Shown here: positions 1 to 5,950 of the stretch, one piece after another
How the letters are laid out: the number at the start of each line of letters is the position of its first letter
Position numbering within the stretch: position 1 is the first letter of the stretch
Source of the DNA: a virus
DNA length: 37,755 nucleotides
Strand: one strand, 5' to 3'
IMG/VR virus record: IMGVR_UViG_3300049215_000840
Coordinates: 1-37,755 of that record
The notes under the pieces: model-generated
Seen by the model: the letters and a program-made list of their open reading frames with translations, nothing else
What the model was told of the DNA's origin: nothing
Database searches by the model: none
Translations under genes and position numbers: made by a program

Positions 1-342
1 TCAGGTCCTGGCATAGCGGTGAAGACGGCGCCGGATAGCGATGGCTCGGCCGATCATCTTCCGGGCCTGGCTCTCGATCCGGCCGGCGCACAAGTCGGCT
101 TCGGCTATCTCGGTCGATCCGGTAAACAGCTTGTAACCTGGGCAGCCGGGCCCGCTCAAGATCCGGCCATCGCTATGCTCAGCGATGGCCCTGAGCTTGC
201 GCTCTTCGAGGGCGATCTCGGCGAAGATCTGCTTCGAGGTCAGCCAACCGCGGCCGCGGAGGAAATCGCAGAGCCGCTCGACCTCCTCCGGGCTGACCTC
301 GGGGGCGAGCTCCTTCTCCATGAAGCGGAACTCGTCAGTCAT
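1..342 (-). CDS. Small winged-helix-like phage protein
   Basis: A 113-aa protein at the distal end of the early operon. The segment around residues 17-60 (LCDFLRGRGWLTSKQI followed by ERKLRAIAEHSDGRI) reads as a helix-turn-helix or winged helix. The C-terminus is basic (ESQARKMIGRAIAIRRRLHR). This arrangement of a 'GRGW-T-KQI' helix and a 'SQARKM--RAIAIRRR' tail is familiar from small early genes of Mu-like prophages, so I infer a DNA-binding accessory protein. Its start lies inside the end of the upstream 63-aa gene, so the two are probably translationally coupled. The stop codon occupies the first three bases of the window, so anything further downstream in this operon is not visible. The exact function is unknown. 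Confidence 0.7.
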   Translation of the reverse strand: MTDEFRFMEKELAPEVSPEEVERLCDFLRGRGWLTSKQIFAEIALEERKLRAIAEHSDGRILSGPGCPGYKLFTGSTEIAEADLCAGRIESQARKMIGRAIAIRRRLHRYART

Positions 343-526
343 TTTTCCCCTCTGAGATCCGGATCAGCTCCCGATCTAACTGCCGAAACAGGAGCCATTG
401 ATCGCGGACCGACTTCTCGCTCTTTGGCCACTTCCCGTTCACGGTATGGCATGCGCGGATATCAGCTGCCAATAGGCGCAGCTCCTCGGCGGCGGACCGG
501 AGAATAATTTGATCGAATATCGTCAT
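335..526 (-). CDS. Small hypothetical phage protein
   Basis: A 63-aa protein that overlaps the next gene downstream by 8 bp and lies 2 bp after the stop of the 159-aa gene upstream, so it is part of the same operon. It looks mostly helical and carries a short 'CHTVNGKWP' motif followed by a helix. Small proteins with a similar Cys-His-Thr and Trp pattern occur in early operons of Mu-like prophages. That resemblance is from memory and weak. No domain can be named and no function is proposed. Confidence 0.6.
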   Translation of the reverse strand: MTIFDQIILRSAAEELRLLAADIRACHTVNGKWPKSEKSVRDQWLLFRQLDRELIRISEGKND

Positions 527-528
527 GA

Positions 529-1008
529 TCAGAACGGGTTGTCGCTGCCTGCTACAGCGGCCGCAACGCGGAGATGCTTTTTTCTCCGGGCAAGGATGCC
601 GCAGAGCTGTTGCAGCTGGCGCTCGGTCAGGTCATCGAATCCGAGCGCCTTGAAAACCCTTCTCGCGAGCCCATCCAGATAAGCCCGCTCGCTGCCCCCC
701 CGGCTGACGCAGCCGGTGGCGAGCTCGCGCGCTCCGGCCCGCAGCGCTTCGGTCCTCAGCTCCGGCTGCTCGACCTGGCGGAGCTGGGCGTCGAGGTTCC
801 CTCCGTCGTAGACCCCGCGAAAGGCAGCCAGCACCTTATCGAATTCCGGGTTGGTCAGATCGAGGCTCGACTTGTCGGCTCCCAGGGCCTGGCGGTGGAT
901 CGCATGGCGTTTGGCGTCGGCCTGGACGGGGTCAAGGCCATGGGCACGGAACCACTTCCTGGCGAGGTTCCATTCCCGACGATAGAGGCCGAGCTGTGCC
1001 TGGGTCAT
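529..1008 (-). CDS. Possible GemA/Gp16-like early regulator
   Basis: A 159-aa basic helical protein. It starts with LYRREWNLARKWFRAHG, has a central segment on 'NPEFDKVLAAFRGVYDGGNLDAQ', and ends with a helix pair (YLDGLARRVFKALGFDDL, then QLQQLCGILARRKKHL). The position late in the early operon, the length, and the C-terminal 'L--R-FG---L-----QL--L---L-RR' pattern resemble the Mu Gp16/GemA group, small proteins thought to modulate host gene expression and DNA supercoiling. The match is by pattern only. A different small DNA-binding protein is equally possible. It is tightly packed between its neighbours, with 3 bp before it and 2 bp after it. Confidence 0.55.
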   Translation of the reverse strand: MTQAQLGLYRREWNLARKWFRAHGLDPVQADAKRHAIHRQALGADKSSLDLTNPEFDKVLAAFRGVYDGGNLDAQLRQVEQPELRTEALRAGARELATGCVSRGGSERAYLDGLARRVFKALGFDDLTERQLQQLCGILARRKKHLRVAAAVAGSDNPF

Positions 1009-1011
1009 GAA

Positions 1012-1299
1012 TCAATCCTTTCGCTGGGAGAACGGTCGCGGCTCGAATCGACTGCAGGCCGGAGCATTGGGGTGGATATCGCTATCCGGGCCCTCGGTCC
1101 AATGATCGGCCATGAGATCGCACTTCGGCGTTGTGCCCTTGGCATGGGTGACGCGGGCGAAATGAACGCATAGGCTGCAACGCTTCTTACGCGGGCCGGT
1201 TCCAGGTCGATCGGCATATCCAATCTTCCGCACGCAGCCACCCTTGCGGATGACGACCTGCGGAGAGATTGGACAGCCGAAGAGGTCACGCTGGCTCAC
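1012..1299 (-). CDS. Cys-rich (zinc-ribbon-like) small protein
   Basis: A 95-aa protein. I place the start at the GTG at 1299-1297, because GTGA overlaps the TGA stop of the upstream DUF6745-like gene, a typical coupling. A longer reading upstream only repeats the other frame of that gene. Cysteines C41, C44, C60 and C82 are spaced as CxxC...C...C in a basic context (PRKKRCSLCVHF, then a second half ending PACSRFEPRP), which suggests a structural zinc site. Two more cysteines lie at 9 and 22. Small four-Cys proteins of this form are common in phage early regions. The function is unknown; a nucleic-acid-binding role is only inferred. Confidence 0.65.
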   Translation of the reverse strand: MSQRDLFGCPISPQVVIRKGGCVRKIGYADRPGTGPRKKRCSLCVHFARVTHAKGTTPKCDLMADHWTEGPDSDIHPNAPACSRFEPRPFSQRKD

Positions 1300-2249
1300 G
1301 TCTCGATCGCCGGGGCATATTCTTCGCCCCGCATTCCCCAGGTGGACGCCACGGCGTTCCGGGCGGTCGGATCCTGAGGTTTCTGTGCCTGGAGAAACTC
1401 CCGCTTCTTGTTGTCCGGCCAATCGCCGGGAGGAAGCGGCCGCAGCTCGTGATGGACGGCGAGGAAGAACTCCTTGACGGAGCCATCGGGCTCAGGAGTG
1501 GAGTTGATGACTTTGACCATCAGGATCGGATCATCGCCGGGCTCTTCCTTGCGGTACAGAATCCCGAACTCGTCGCGGTGGATTTCCTTGGCGCCAGCCT
1601 CCCTGATATAACGCTCCTGGCCGAAGCGCTCGATCAGAACGCGGCGCACCTCTATGTTCCGCTCGTCCTCGATCTCTTTGAGGGTGATCTCCTCCGGCCT
1701 GGTGATGACGTGCTGCTTAACGTAGACGCCGTGCCAGTAGCAATCCCGGATGTCGTCGACCCATGCGAATGCCGGGCCATCGTCGGCATGGAGTCGGCGT
1801 CCTCCATCAACCTTCACTGAGATCGGTCGCTCCATGATGACGATCTCGTCCTTCAGGATGAACAAGATCCAAGCCCCTGCCTCGAAGGCATCGAGGAGGT
1901 CGATCCAGTTCAGGTATTCTTCGCGATCGGCGCGCTCTAGCGCGCCGATCGCCGCGCTAGAAACCCAGGACAAGTCCCAAGCTGCGTCCCTGGCGTCCCT
2001 GGCGGCCCTGGCGTCCATGGCGGCCCTGGCGGCCCTGGCGGCCAGGGCGGCCAGGGCGGCCCTCATAATTTCCTCCGCGGAACCGACGAAGCGGAGCTTC
2101 GTCGGTTCCTTGATGACCCGGTCCGCCCAGCGCTTGACGCTGGCGAGAATACGGGCGCGGTCGACGACCTGCTTGAGGTCGCAGGCGACCTTGTGGCGTT
2201 CCGACAACGCGGCGACTGTGGGGAGTTGGATCTGGTCAGTCTTGGACAC
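1296..2249 (-). CDS. DUF6745-like protein with Ala/Arg repeat
   Basis: A 317-aa protein if started at the GTG at 2249-2247, which has a purine-rich GGGGGGAA element about 9 nt upstream and overlaps the end of the upstream gene by 14 bp. An ATG at 2288 would add 13 residues but has no close ribosome site. The N-terminal part includes a helical segment on 'HKVACDLKQVVDRARILAS'. An Ala/Arg/Asp low-complexity stretch follows, coded by 9-bp tandem repeats. The C-terminal core has 'LHADDGPAFAWVDD---CYWHGVYVK', 'ITRPEEITLKEIEDERN' and 'EVRRVLIERFG'. This matches my recollection of DUF6745, a domain of unknown function seen in scattered bacteria, often with Ala-rich repeats. It is an unusual gene for a Mu-type early operon, and it forms a pair with the GDVLL gene just upstream. 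Confidence 0.75.
   Translation of the reverse strand: MSKTDQIQLPTVAALSERHKVACDLKQVVDRARILASVKRWADRVIKEPTKLRFVGSAEEIMRAALAALAARAARAAMDARAARDARDAAWDLSWVSSAAIGALERADREEYLNWIDLLDAFEAGAWILFILKDEIVIMERPISVKVDGGRRLHADDGPAFAWVDDIRDCYWHGVYVKQHVITRPEEITLKEIEDERNIEVRRVLIERFGQERYIREAGAKEIHRDEFGILYRKEEPGDDPILMVKVINSTPEPDGSVKEFFLAVHHELRPLPPGDWPDNKKREFLQAQKPQDPTARNAVASTWGMRGEEYAPAIET
1988..2059 (-). repeat. Eight 9-bp tandem units inside the DUF6745-like gene
   Basis: On the plus strand the units are variants of CCCTGGCGG: CCCTGGCGT, CCCTGGCGG, CCCTGGCGT, CCATGGCGG, CCCTGGCGG (twice), CCAGGGCGG (twice). The 9-bp length keeps the reading frame, so unit gain or loss would change only the length of the Ala/Arg linker. 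The switch from CCCTGGC to GCCAGGG also gives a small inverted repeat in the middle. Confidence 0.75.
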
Positions 2250-2706
2250 GGCGAATTTCCCCCCGGTTGAAGCCCCGCTGCGGGACATGATTGTAATTGC
2301 CCGCCCGGACTGCCTGGTCGGTGTGCTCGGCGTGCTTCAAAATCGAAAACCGGCCGCTGATGCGCGCTTGCCCGTTGGCCTTGGTGACGTCCGCGTGAGC
2401 GAAGGCGATTTCTCCCAGCTTGGGGTGGTCGACCACGATCCGGAGCTTGTTCTCGTCGGCGATCGGGAACGTTCCCTTGATCGGGACCCCCGCCAGCACG
2501 AGCTTCTGATTGCCGTCGCCATCGCGCAGGAGCTCACTCCCCTTCTCGTCGATATAGTGCGGATTGCCGTTCGAGCTCCCGAGGGCGACGACGATTTTGC
2601 CGTCTGTCCTTGGGACCTTTGTGAGGCCCTTCTTGGGCAAGGAATCGACGCGCTGTAGGAGCACGTCGCCCTGTCGATAGTGTGGTGCAACTGTCGGGGA
2701 TTTCAT
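2236..2706 (-). CDS. GDVLL-type hypothetical protein
   Basis: A 156-aa protein starting YRQGDVLLQRVDSLPKKG and predicted to be mainly beta. Further segments are 'KIVVALGSSNGNPHYIDEKG', a strand-rich centre with 'DENKLRIVVDHPKLGEIAFAHADVTK', and a C-terminus on 'GNYNHVPQRGFNRGEIRRVQD'. Proteins opening with a 'GDV-L--V--LP' strand followed by a glycine-rich turn and His are, from memory, encoded next to DUF6745 genes in other bacteria, which fits the adjacency and 14-bp overlap here. The closing segment resembles the end of those proteins ('-V--QREY-P---R-V-D'). The biochemical role is unknown. It is probably an accessory cassette member and not a replication gene. Confidence 0.7.
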   Translation of the reverse strand: MKSPTVAPHYRQGDVLLQRVDSLPKKGLTKVPRTDGKIVVALGSSNGNPHYIDEKGSELLRDGDGNQKLVLAGVPIKGTFPIADENKLRIVVDHPKLGEIAFAHADVTKANGQARISGRFSILKHAEHTDQAVRAGNYNHVPQRGFNRGEIRRVQD

Positions 2707-2753
2707 GGACTTCTTCTCTTGGTTTATGGTTTCTCTGGCAAAGAAATTGATGC

Positions 2754-3155
2754 TTAGTCCGCGCGGCAGATCGTGACCTCGACCAATCCGTCCTTCGGAT
2801 CGGCGATCATTGAGAATGCGGCGCGGGATAGATCGATCACCCGCCCCTTGTCCACCAGGTCGAAGTCCGGCCCGCGGTCGGTAACAACGACCAGGACTTC
2901 CCGGTCACCCCTTGTGACCAGCAGGACGGCGCCGATGGCATAATCCCAGGTCGCGCAGGTCAGCGCGTCCGGGTCGAATGGCTTGCCGTTGGCCATCAGC
3001 CGGCCGCGGTAGCTCTCGCCGTACCAGCTCGCCATGCCCCTTCGGCTGCGCACGGCCTCGATCGCATCCTTGGCCTTGCAGCAGATAGCGGCGCAGAGGA
3101 TAAGCACGAATAGCCCCAAAAGCCCGAGGATCTCACTCTTGCTGTTCGGCTTCAT
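2754..3155 (-). CDS. RlpA-like double-psi beta-barrel protein, membrane-anchored
   Basis: A 133-aa protein. Residues 9-27 form an N-terminal hydrophobic segment containing several cysteines (LLGLFVLILCAAICC), which serves as a signal or membrane anchor. The RlpA signature follows: 'MASWYGESYRGRLMANGKPFD' at about 41-61 and 'VTDRGP' at 92-97, then 'RVIDLSRAAF' at 105-114. RlpA-type domains cleave naked peptidoglycan glycan strands. The conserved Asp of the DRG motif (D93) and a Glu in the first motif (E48) are present. The usual 'T-A-H' strand reads TCATWDYAIG here, so activity is not certain. There is no SPOR domain, so it is shorter than cellular RlpA. It overlaps the signal-peptidase-like gene by an ATGA. 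It may act in cell-wall opening or exit. Confidence 0.8.
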   Translation of the reverse strand: MKPNSKSEILGLLGLFVLILCAAICCKAKDAIEAVRSRRGMASWYGESYRGRLMANGKPFDPDALTCATWDYAIGAVLLVTRGDREVLVVVTDRGPDFDLVDKGRVIDLSRAAFSMIADPKDGLVEVTICRAD

Positions 3156-3628
3156 GATTGGTGGACATAGAAGACGGCCACCACCCGGCCGATCAGGTTG
3201 GCGTCGGTGACTTCCGCCGAGTCCGGATAGAGGTTGTTATCGCCGCGGGTCCACCAGCCATGGGCAGTCTTTTCAAAGACTCGGTGGGCGACGGCATGGC
3301 CAGGGGCGAAGCGAAAGACGATGAAGTCGCCCTTGGAAAGGTCGGCGGCTGGGATCTGCTCGCAGACGACTACGAAATTCCTCGGGCATGTTGGCAGCAT
3401 CGAGGTCCCTGAGACCGGAAGAGCGAAGAACCTTCGATGGGTGGCGATCTGCAGCTGGATTGCGACAAAGCTGGCCGAATTCAGAGCCTGCTCGGCCGTT
3501 AGAGTGCTTCCCGGCTGGATTGTCGTCCAATAGGACCGGGGAGCCGCGGCAGCGTCCGCCACAAAGCAAGCCATGGCCGCGCAGAGTAGAGCGCGAGCGA
3601 AGGCTGACTTTGTGCCGGCGAGCCGCAT
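3152..3628 (-). CDS. SipW-like S26 signal peptidase
   Basis: A 158-aa protein with an N-terminal signal or anchor (residues 8-29, ARALLCAAMACFVADAAAA). The core has the S26 box 'PVSGTSMLPT' with the likely nucleophile S76, then 'LSKGDFIVFRF' and 'AVAHRVFEK' with H115. 'GWWTRGDNNLYPDS' with D130 follows, and the closing motif is 'LIGRVVAVFY'. The His in place of the bacterial general-base Lys, together with the 'RGDNN' motif, marks the SipW/archaeal/ER type of signal peptidase with a Ser-His(-Asp) arrangement. Processing of exported phage proteins is one inferred role; several late gene products carry signal peptides. It is translationally coupled to the RlpA-like gene and starts 4 bp after the Gam-like gene. 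Confidence 0.8.
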   Translation of the reverse strand: MRLAGTKSAFARALLCAAMACFVADAAAAPRSYWTTIQPGSTLTAEQALNSASFVAIQLQIATHRRFFALPVSGTSMLPTCPRNFVVVCEQIPAADLSKGDFIVFRFAPGHAVAHRVFEKTAHGWWTRGDNNLYPDSAEVTDANLIGRVVAVFYVHQS

Positions 3629-3632
3629 CGGA

Positions 3633-4169
3633 TCAGCTGGTCTCCTTTGCGCCCTCTTCCAGGATCGCGGCCACGAGCTTATCGATGTCCGAGTCGATAG
3701 CCTTGATTACGACCTGCTCGCTTGCCTCTTCGACCTCGACGCCGATCTTGCGAAGATCTGCCGCCTTGAGGTTGGCCAACGCATCCTTGGCTGGCTTCTC
3801 GACGATCTTGATGAGCGTCTGGGCCTGCTCCGGGGTGAAGTTCTTCTTGATCAGCGCGACGACCTTCTCCTCGTCCTGCCAGGTGATCTTGCCCTTGCCC
3901 TTCTGAAAGCCGACCTTGATGCCGTGCAGGCTGAAAGTCCGCGGCCTGACGAACAGATGCGGGGCAAGCTCGATCGCGGCCCTGAGATCGGATTGAGCGT
4001 CGGCCGCGGCGGCAGCGGCCTTCTTGATGAAGCCGATGTTTCGGCCACGGACTGCGGCGATCTCGGATTCGAGAAGCCGCACGTGATAGGCCAGGGTCTG
4101 CCGGCGGGCCGCATAGCGGTTCGCAAGGCTATCGATTTCCTGGAGCTTGATTTCGTTATCGGTTGGCAT
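3633..4169 (-). CDS. gam: Gam-like host-nuclease inhibitor
   Basis: A 178-aa protein. I start it at the ATG at 4169, because residues upstream in this frame (Arg/Pro-rich) belong to the shadow of the neighbouring gene. The N-terminal half is a long helix with coiled-coil character (EIDSLANRYAARRQTLAYHV onward). The second half has the Gam-type strand segment 'RTFSLHGIKVGFQKGKGKITWQDEEKV', then helices ending in 'VEVEEASEQVVIKAIDSDIDKLVAAIL'. Mu Gam is a Ku-like protein that binds DNA ends and shields the incoming linear phage DNA from exonucleases. Length (Mu Gam is about 174 aa), layout and position downstream of A and B agree. It lies 2 bp after the stop of the gene upstream. Confidence 0.8.
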   Translation of the reverse strand: MPTDNEIKLQEIDSLANRYAARRQTLAYHVRLLESEIAAVRGRNIGFIKKAAAAAADAQSDLRAAIELAPHLFVRPRTFSLHGIKVGFQKGKGKITWQDEEKVVALIKKNFTPEQAQTLIKIVEKPAKDALANLKAADLRKIGVEVEEASEQVVIKAIDSDIDKLVAAILEEGAKETS

Positions 4170-4171
4170 GG

Positions 4172-4417
4172 TCAGACGGTCTGCAGCTGGGGTTGGGGGG
4201 CGGCGCCGGCACCGCGGCCGACAACTTCGACTTTGCCGAAGTTGAGCCTGGCGACGTCGGCCGCGTCCTGCGGGGTCGCGTAATTGCCGAACTGCTTCGA
4301 GGTCTCGTCCCAACGCAGGGACCAGCCGCCGCGATCATTCGGCTCGACGAAGACGGTGGGGAGATTCTGGGGCGCGGGGTGCGCGAATGCTGAGCGGAGC
4401 TTTTCGATGAATGTCAT
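4172..4417 (-). CDS. Small hypothetical protein (DUF2188-like fold possible)
   Basis: An 81-aa protein from the ATG at 4417; the longer reading in this frame is a shadow of the genes upstream. It begins MTFIEKLRSAFAHP. The core is 'VEPNDRGGWSLRWDETSKQFGNYATPQDAADVARLNFGKVEVVGRG', a strand-strand-helix-strand pattern with a Trp and an AxxxA helix. That resembles DUF2188-type small proteins, though only loosely. The tail is Pro/Gln-rich. It sits between the 80-aa gene and gam in the replication part of the operon. The function is unknown. Confidence 0.6.
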   Translation of the reverse strand: MTFIEKLRSAFAHPAPQNLPTVFVEPNDRGGWSLRWDETSKQFGNYATPQDAADVARLNFGKVEVVGRGAGAAPQPQLQTV

Positions 4418-4428
4418 GGGTGGATTTC

Positions 4429-4671
4429 TCAGACGTTGAATGCGGCCTCCAGGGATTGGAGGGCTCCGGTGGCCGTGAGGGAGCCGATGATATCGAGAGG
4501 GTGCTCGGTGCCGTCCTCCCGCCAGGCGCCGTCCTGGCGCCATAGGTCGGGCCAGATCGGGTTCTGGACGATCCGTCCGAAGAGAACGAAGGGAGGGACC
4601 GACGGGTTGCAGAAGTGGACCATGGCCCGCTGGCCGTTCCTGAGCTGGACGAGCTTGGAATGCTGGAGCAT
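4429..4671 (-). CDS. Small hypothetical early protein
   Basis: An 80-aa protein beginning MLQHSKLVQLRNGQRAMVHFCNPS, with a Trp-rich middle (NPIWPDLWRQDGAWREDGTEHPLDIIG). The start ATG at 4671 follows an AGGAGG about 7 nt upstream that overlaps the end of the B gene, so a good ribosome site supports this start. It looks like a small beta-rich domain. Its position between the transposition ATPase gene and gam suggests an accessory replication role, but no family is recognised. Confidence 0.6.
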   Translation of the reverse strand: MLQHSKLVQLRNGQRAMVHFCNPSVPPFVLFGRIVQNPIWPDLWRQDGAWREDGTEHPLDIIGSLTATGALQSLEAAFNV

Positions 4672-4679
4672 GGCGCCTC

Positions 4680-5876
4680 CTACTTGCCCCAGCCGGACTC
4701 CGGGATCTCGGCCTGGCCGAGGATCGCGAAGTGGGCGACGAGGAAGTCATGCCAGGACGGCTCGGTGCGTTGGGTGTCGGCCGCGCGATCGTAGGCCATC
4801 CGGATCCGCTCGATGATCGCGGTGATGCCGTGCTCGTTGGCGAGCTGCTTCAGGGCAGCGATCGGGGAGTCGGCGACGTTCCGGTCGACCTGGATCACCT
4901 CATTGCGGTCGGCCCAGGGGAGACTATGGCTCTCGACGATCGCGCGGACGTCTGCGACGGTCGGGGCGGTGCCGAGGTTGACCTTGAGGACCCCGCGCCG
5001 GAAGACCTGCATCAGCTCCCGCTTGCGCTCCTGCTCGGCGCGCTGGTAGCCGAGATCCGTGTAGGAGAGCACCAGGCCGAAGTGCTTGGCGTCCCAGATC
5101 CGGCGGAGCTGCTCCATGCAGGCGAAGAAGGATCCGCGCCGGTAGACGTTGGCCAGAAGGTGGACTTCGTCGAAAATGACGACCATGTCTGGGGTGAGAG
5201 CCTTCGTGATCCGCTCGATCAGGTCGGGGGTGTTCGCGTTCGGGGAAATCCCGAGCTTGGCCGCCCAAGCCTGCAGGAGGCCGCGCAGGCCGTTGACCGC
5301 GGCGATCTCGACCAGGACGGTCTTGCCATGGTTGAAATCGATGCAGTTCTGCTTGAAGGCTTCGGTCTTACCGATCTGCGAGGCGCCAAAGATCATCACC
5401 GGGCGCCGGCTCTTCCGGGCCTGGTCGATCGCCCAATAGATGCGCTTGACGGTCGGTGTGGTGACGAACTCCTGGCGCCCCATGCGGGCCCGCTGGATCT
5501 CCAGCCGGCGGAAGTCGCGGATCTCCTTGAGGAGCTTCTGCGGGGCATCGAGGAGCAACTTGGTCTCGGGGTGCCGGTACTTCCCGGAATAGAGCTTATA
5601 GATCGTGTTCGAGTCGTAGCCGACGCGGTCGCAGAACTCCTCGAAGCGGATCGGGTGCGCCGGGTCGATGCACCAGACGAAGGCCCAGCGGAGGAGCTCC
5701 TTCGCCTCGGGCGACATATAGGCGATGTTCGACTGGACGGCGTCGGCCGAGAATCTCCAGGTCGATTTGACGGTGTCGCCCTGGTTGACCAGGGCGCGGG
5801 CCGCTTGGGTGGCTGCGGAGTCAGCGGACTGAGGTTGATTTCCGGCCGCGGATGCTGTTGGTGTGTCTGTGACCAT
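4680..5876 (-). CDS. B: MuB-like transposition target-DNA ATPase
   Basis: A 398-aa AAA+ ATPase. Walker A is GASQIGKT at 164-171 and Walker B is MVVIFDE at 231-237, followed by HLLANVYRRG. A conserved arginine-rich segment (EQERKRELMQVFRRGV, about 281-296) could hold the sensor/Arg-finger residues. Residues 60-115 form an HTH-like N-terminal domain (DRVGYDSNTIYKLYSGKY) similar to that of MuB. In Mu, B polymerises on DNA with ATP, selects the target and activates A. It is longer than Mu B (about 312 aa) because of an N-terminal Ala/Gln-rich tail and a longer C-terminus. An AGGAG lies about 10 nt before the start. The gene directly follows A after a 74-bp gap containing a strong hairpin. Confidence 0.9.
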   Translation of the reverse strand: MVTDTPTASAAGNQPQSADSAATQAARALVNQGDTVKSTWRFSADAVQSNIAYMSPEAKELLRWAFVWCIDPAHPIRFEEFCDRVGYDSNTIYKLYSGKYRHPETKLLLDAPQKLLKEIRDFRRLEIQRARMGRQEFVTTPTVKRIYWAIDQARKSRRPVMIFGASQIGKTEAFKQNCIDFNHGKTVLVEIAAVNGLRGLLQAWAAKLGISPNANTPDLIERITKALTPDMVVIFDEVHLLANVYRRGSFFACMEQLRRIWDAKHFGLVLSYTDLGYQRAEQERKRELMQVFRRGVLKVNLGTAPTVADVRAIVESHSLPWADRNEVIQVDRNVADSPIAALKQLANEHGITAIIERIRMAYDRAADTQRTEPSWHDFLVAHFAILGQAEIPESGWGK

Positions 5877-5914
5877 TTCGGGTTTCTCCTAAGTTTCTCG
5901 TCTTGGTTGATCTG

Positions 5915-5944
5915 GGGCCGCGGGCGTTAGCGCGCTCGCGGCCC
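5915..5944 (-). terminator. Strong hairpin between A and B genes
   Basis: Perfect 8-bp arms GGGCCGCG (5915-5922) and CGCGGCCC (5937-5944), extended inward by a GC pair past a one-base mismatch, with the self-complementary AGCGCGCT in the loop. It lies in the 74-bp gap between the two transposition genes. There is no U-tract, so it may be an attenuator, an mRNA processing or stability element, or a weak terminator that lowers B relative to A. Confidence 0.45.
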
Positions 5945-5950
5945 TTCGCG

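Noticed and set aside
4731-5930. Long plus-strand frame opposite the B gene
   Set aside because: Antisense shadow; the minus strand has Walker A and B motifs and fits the operon.
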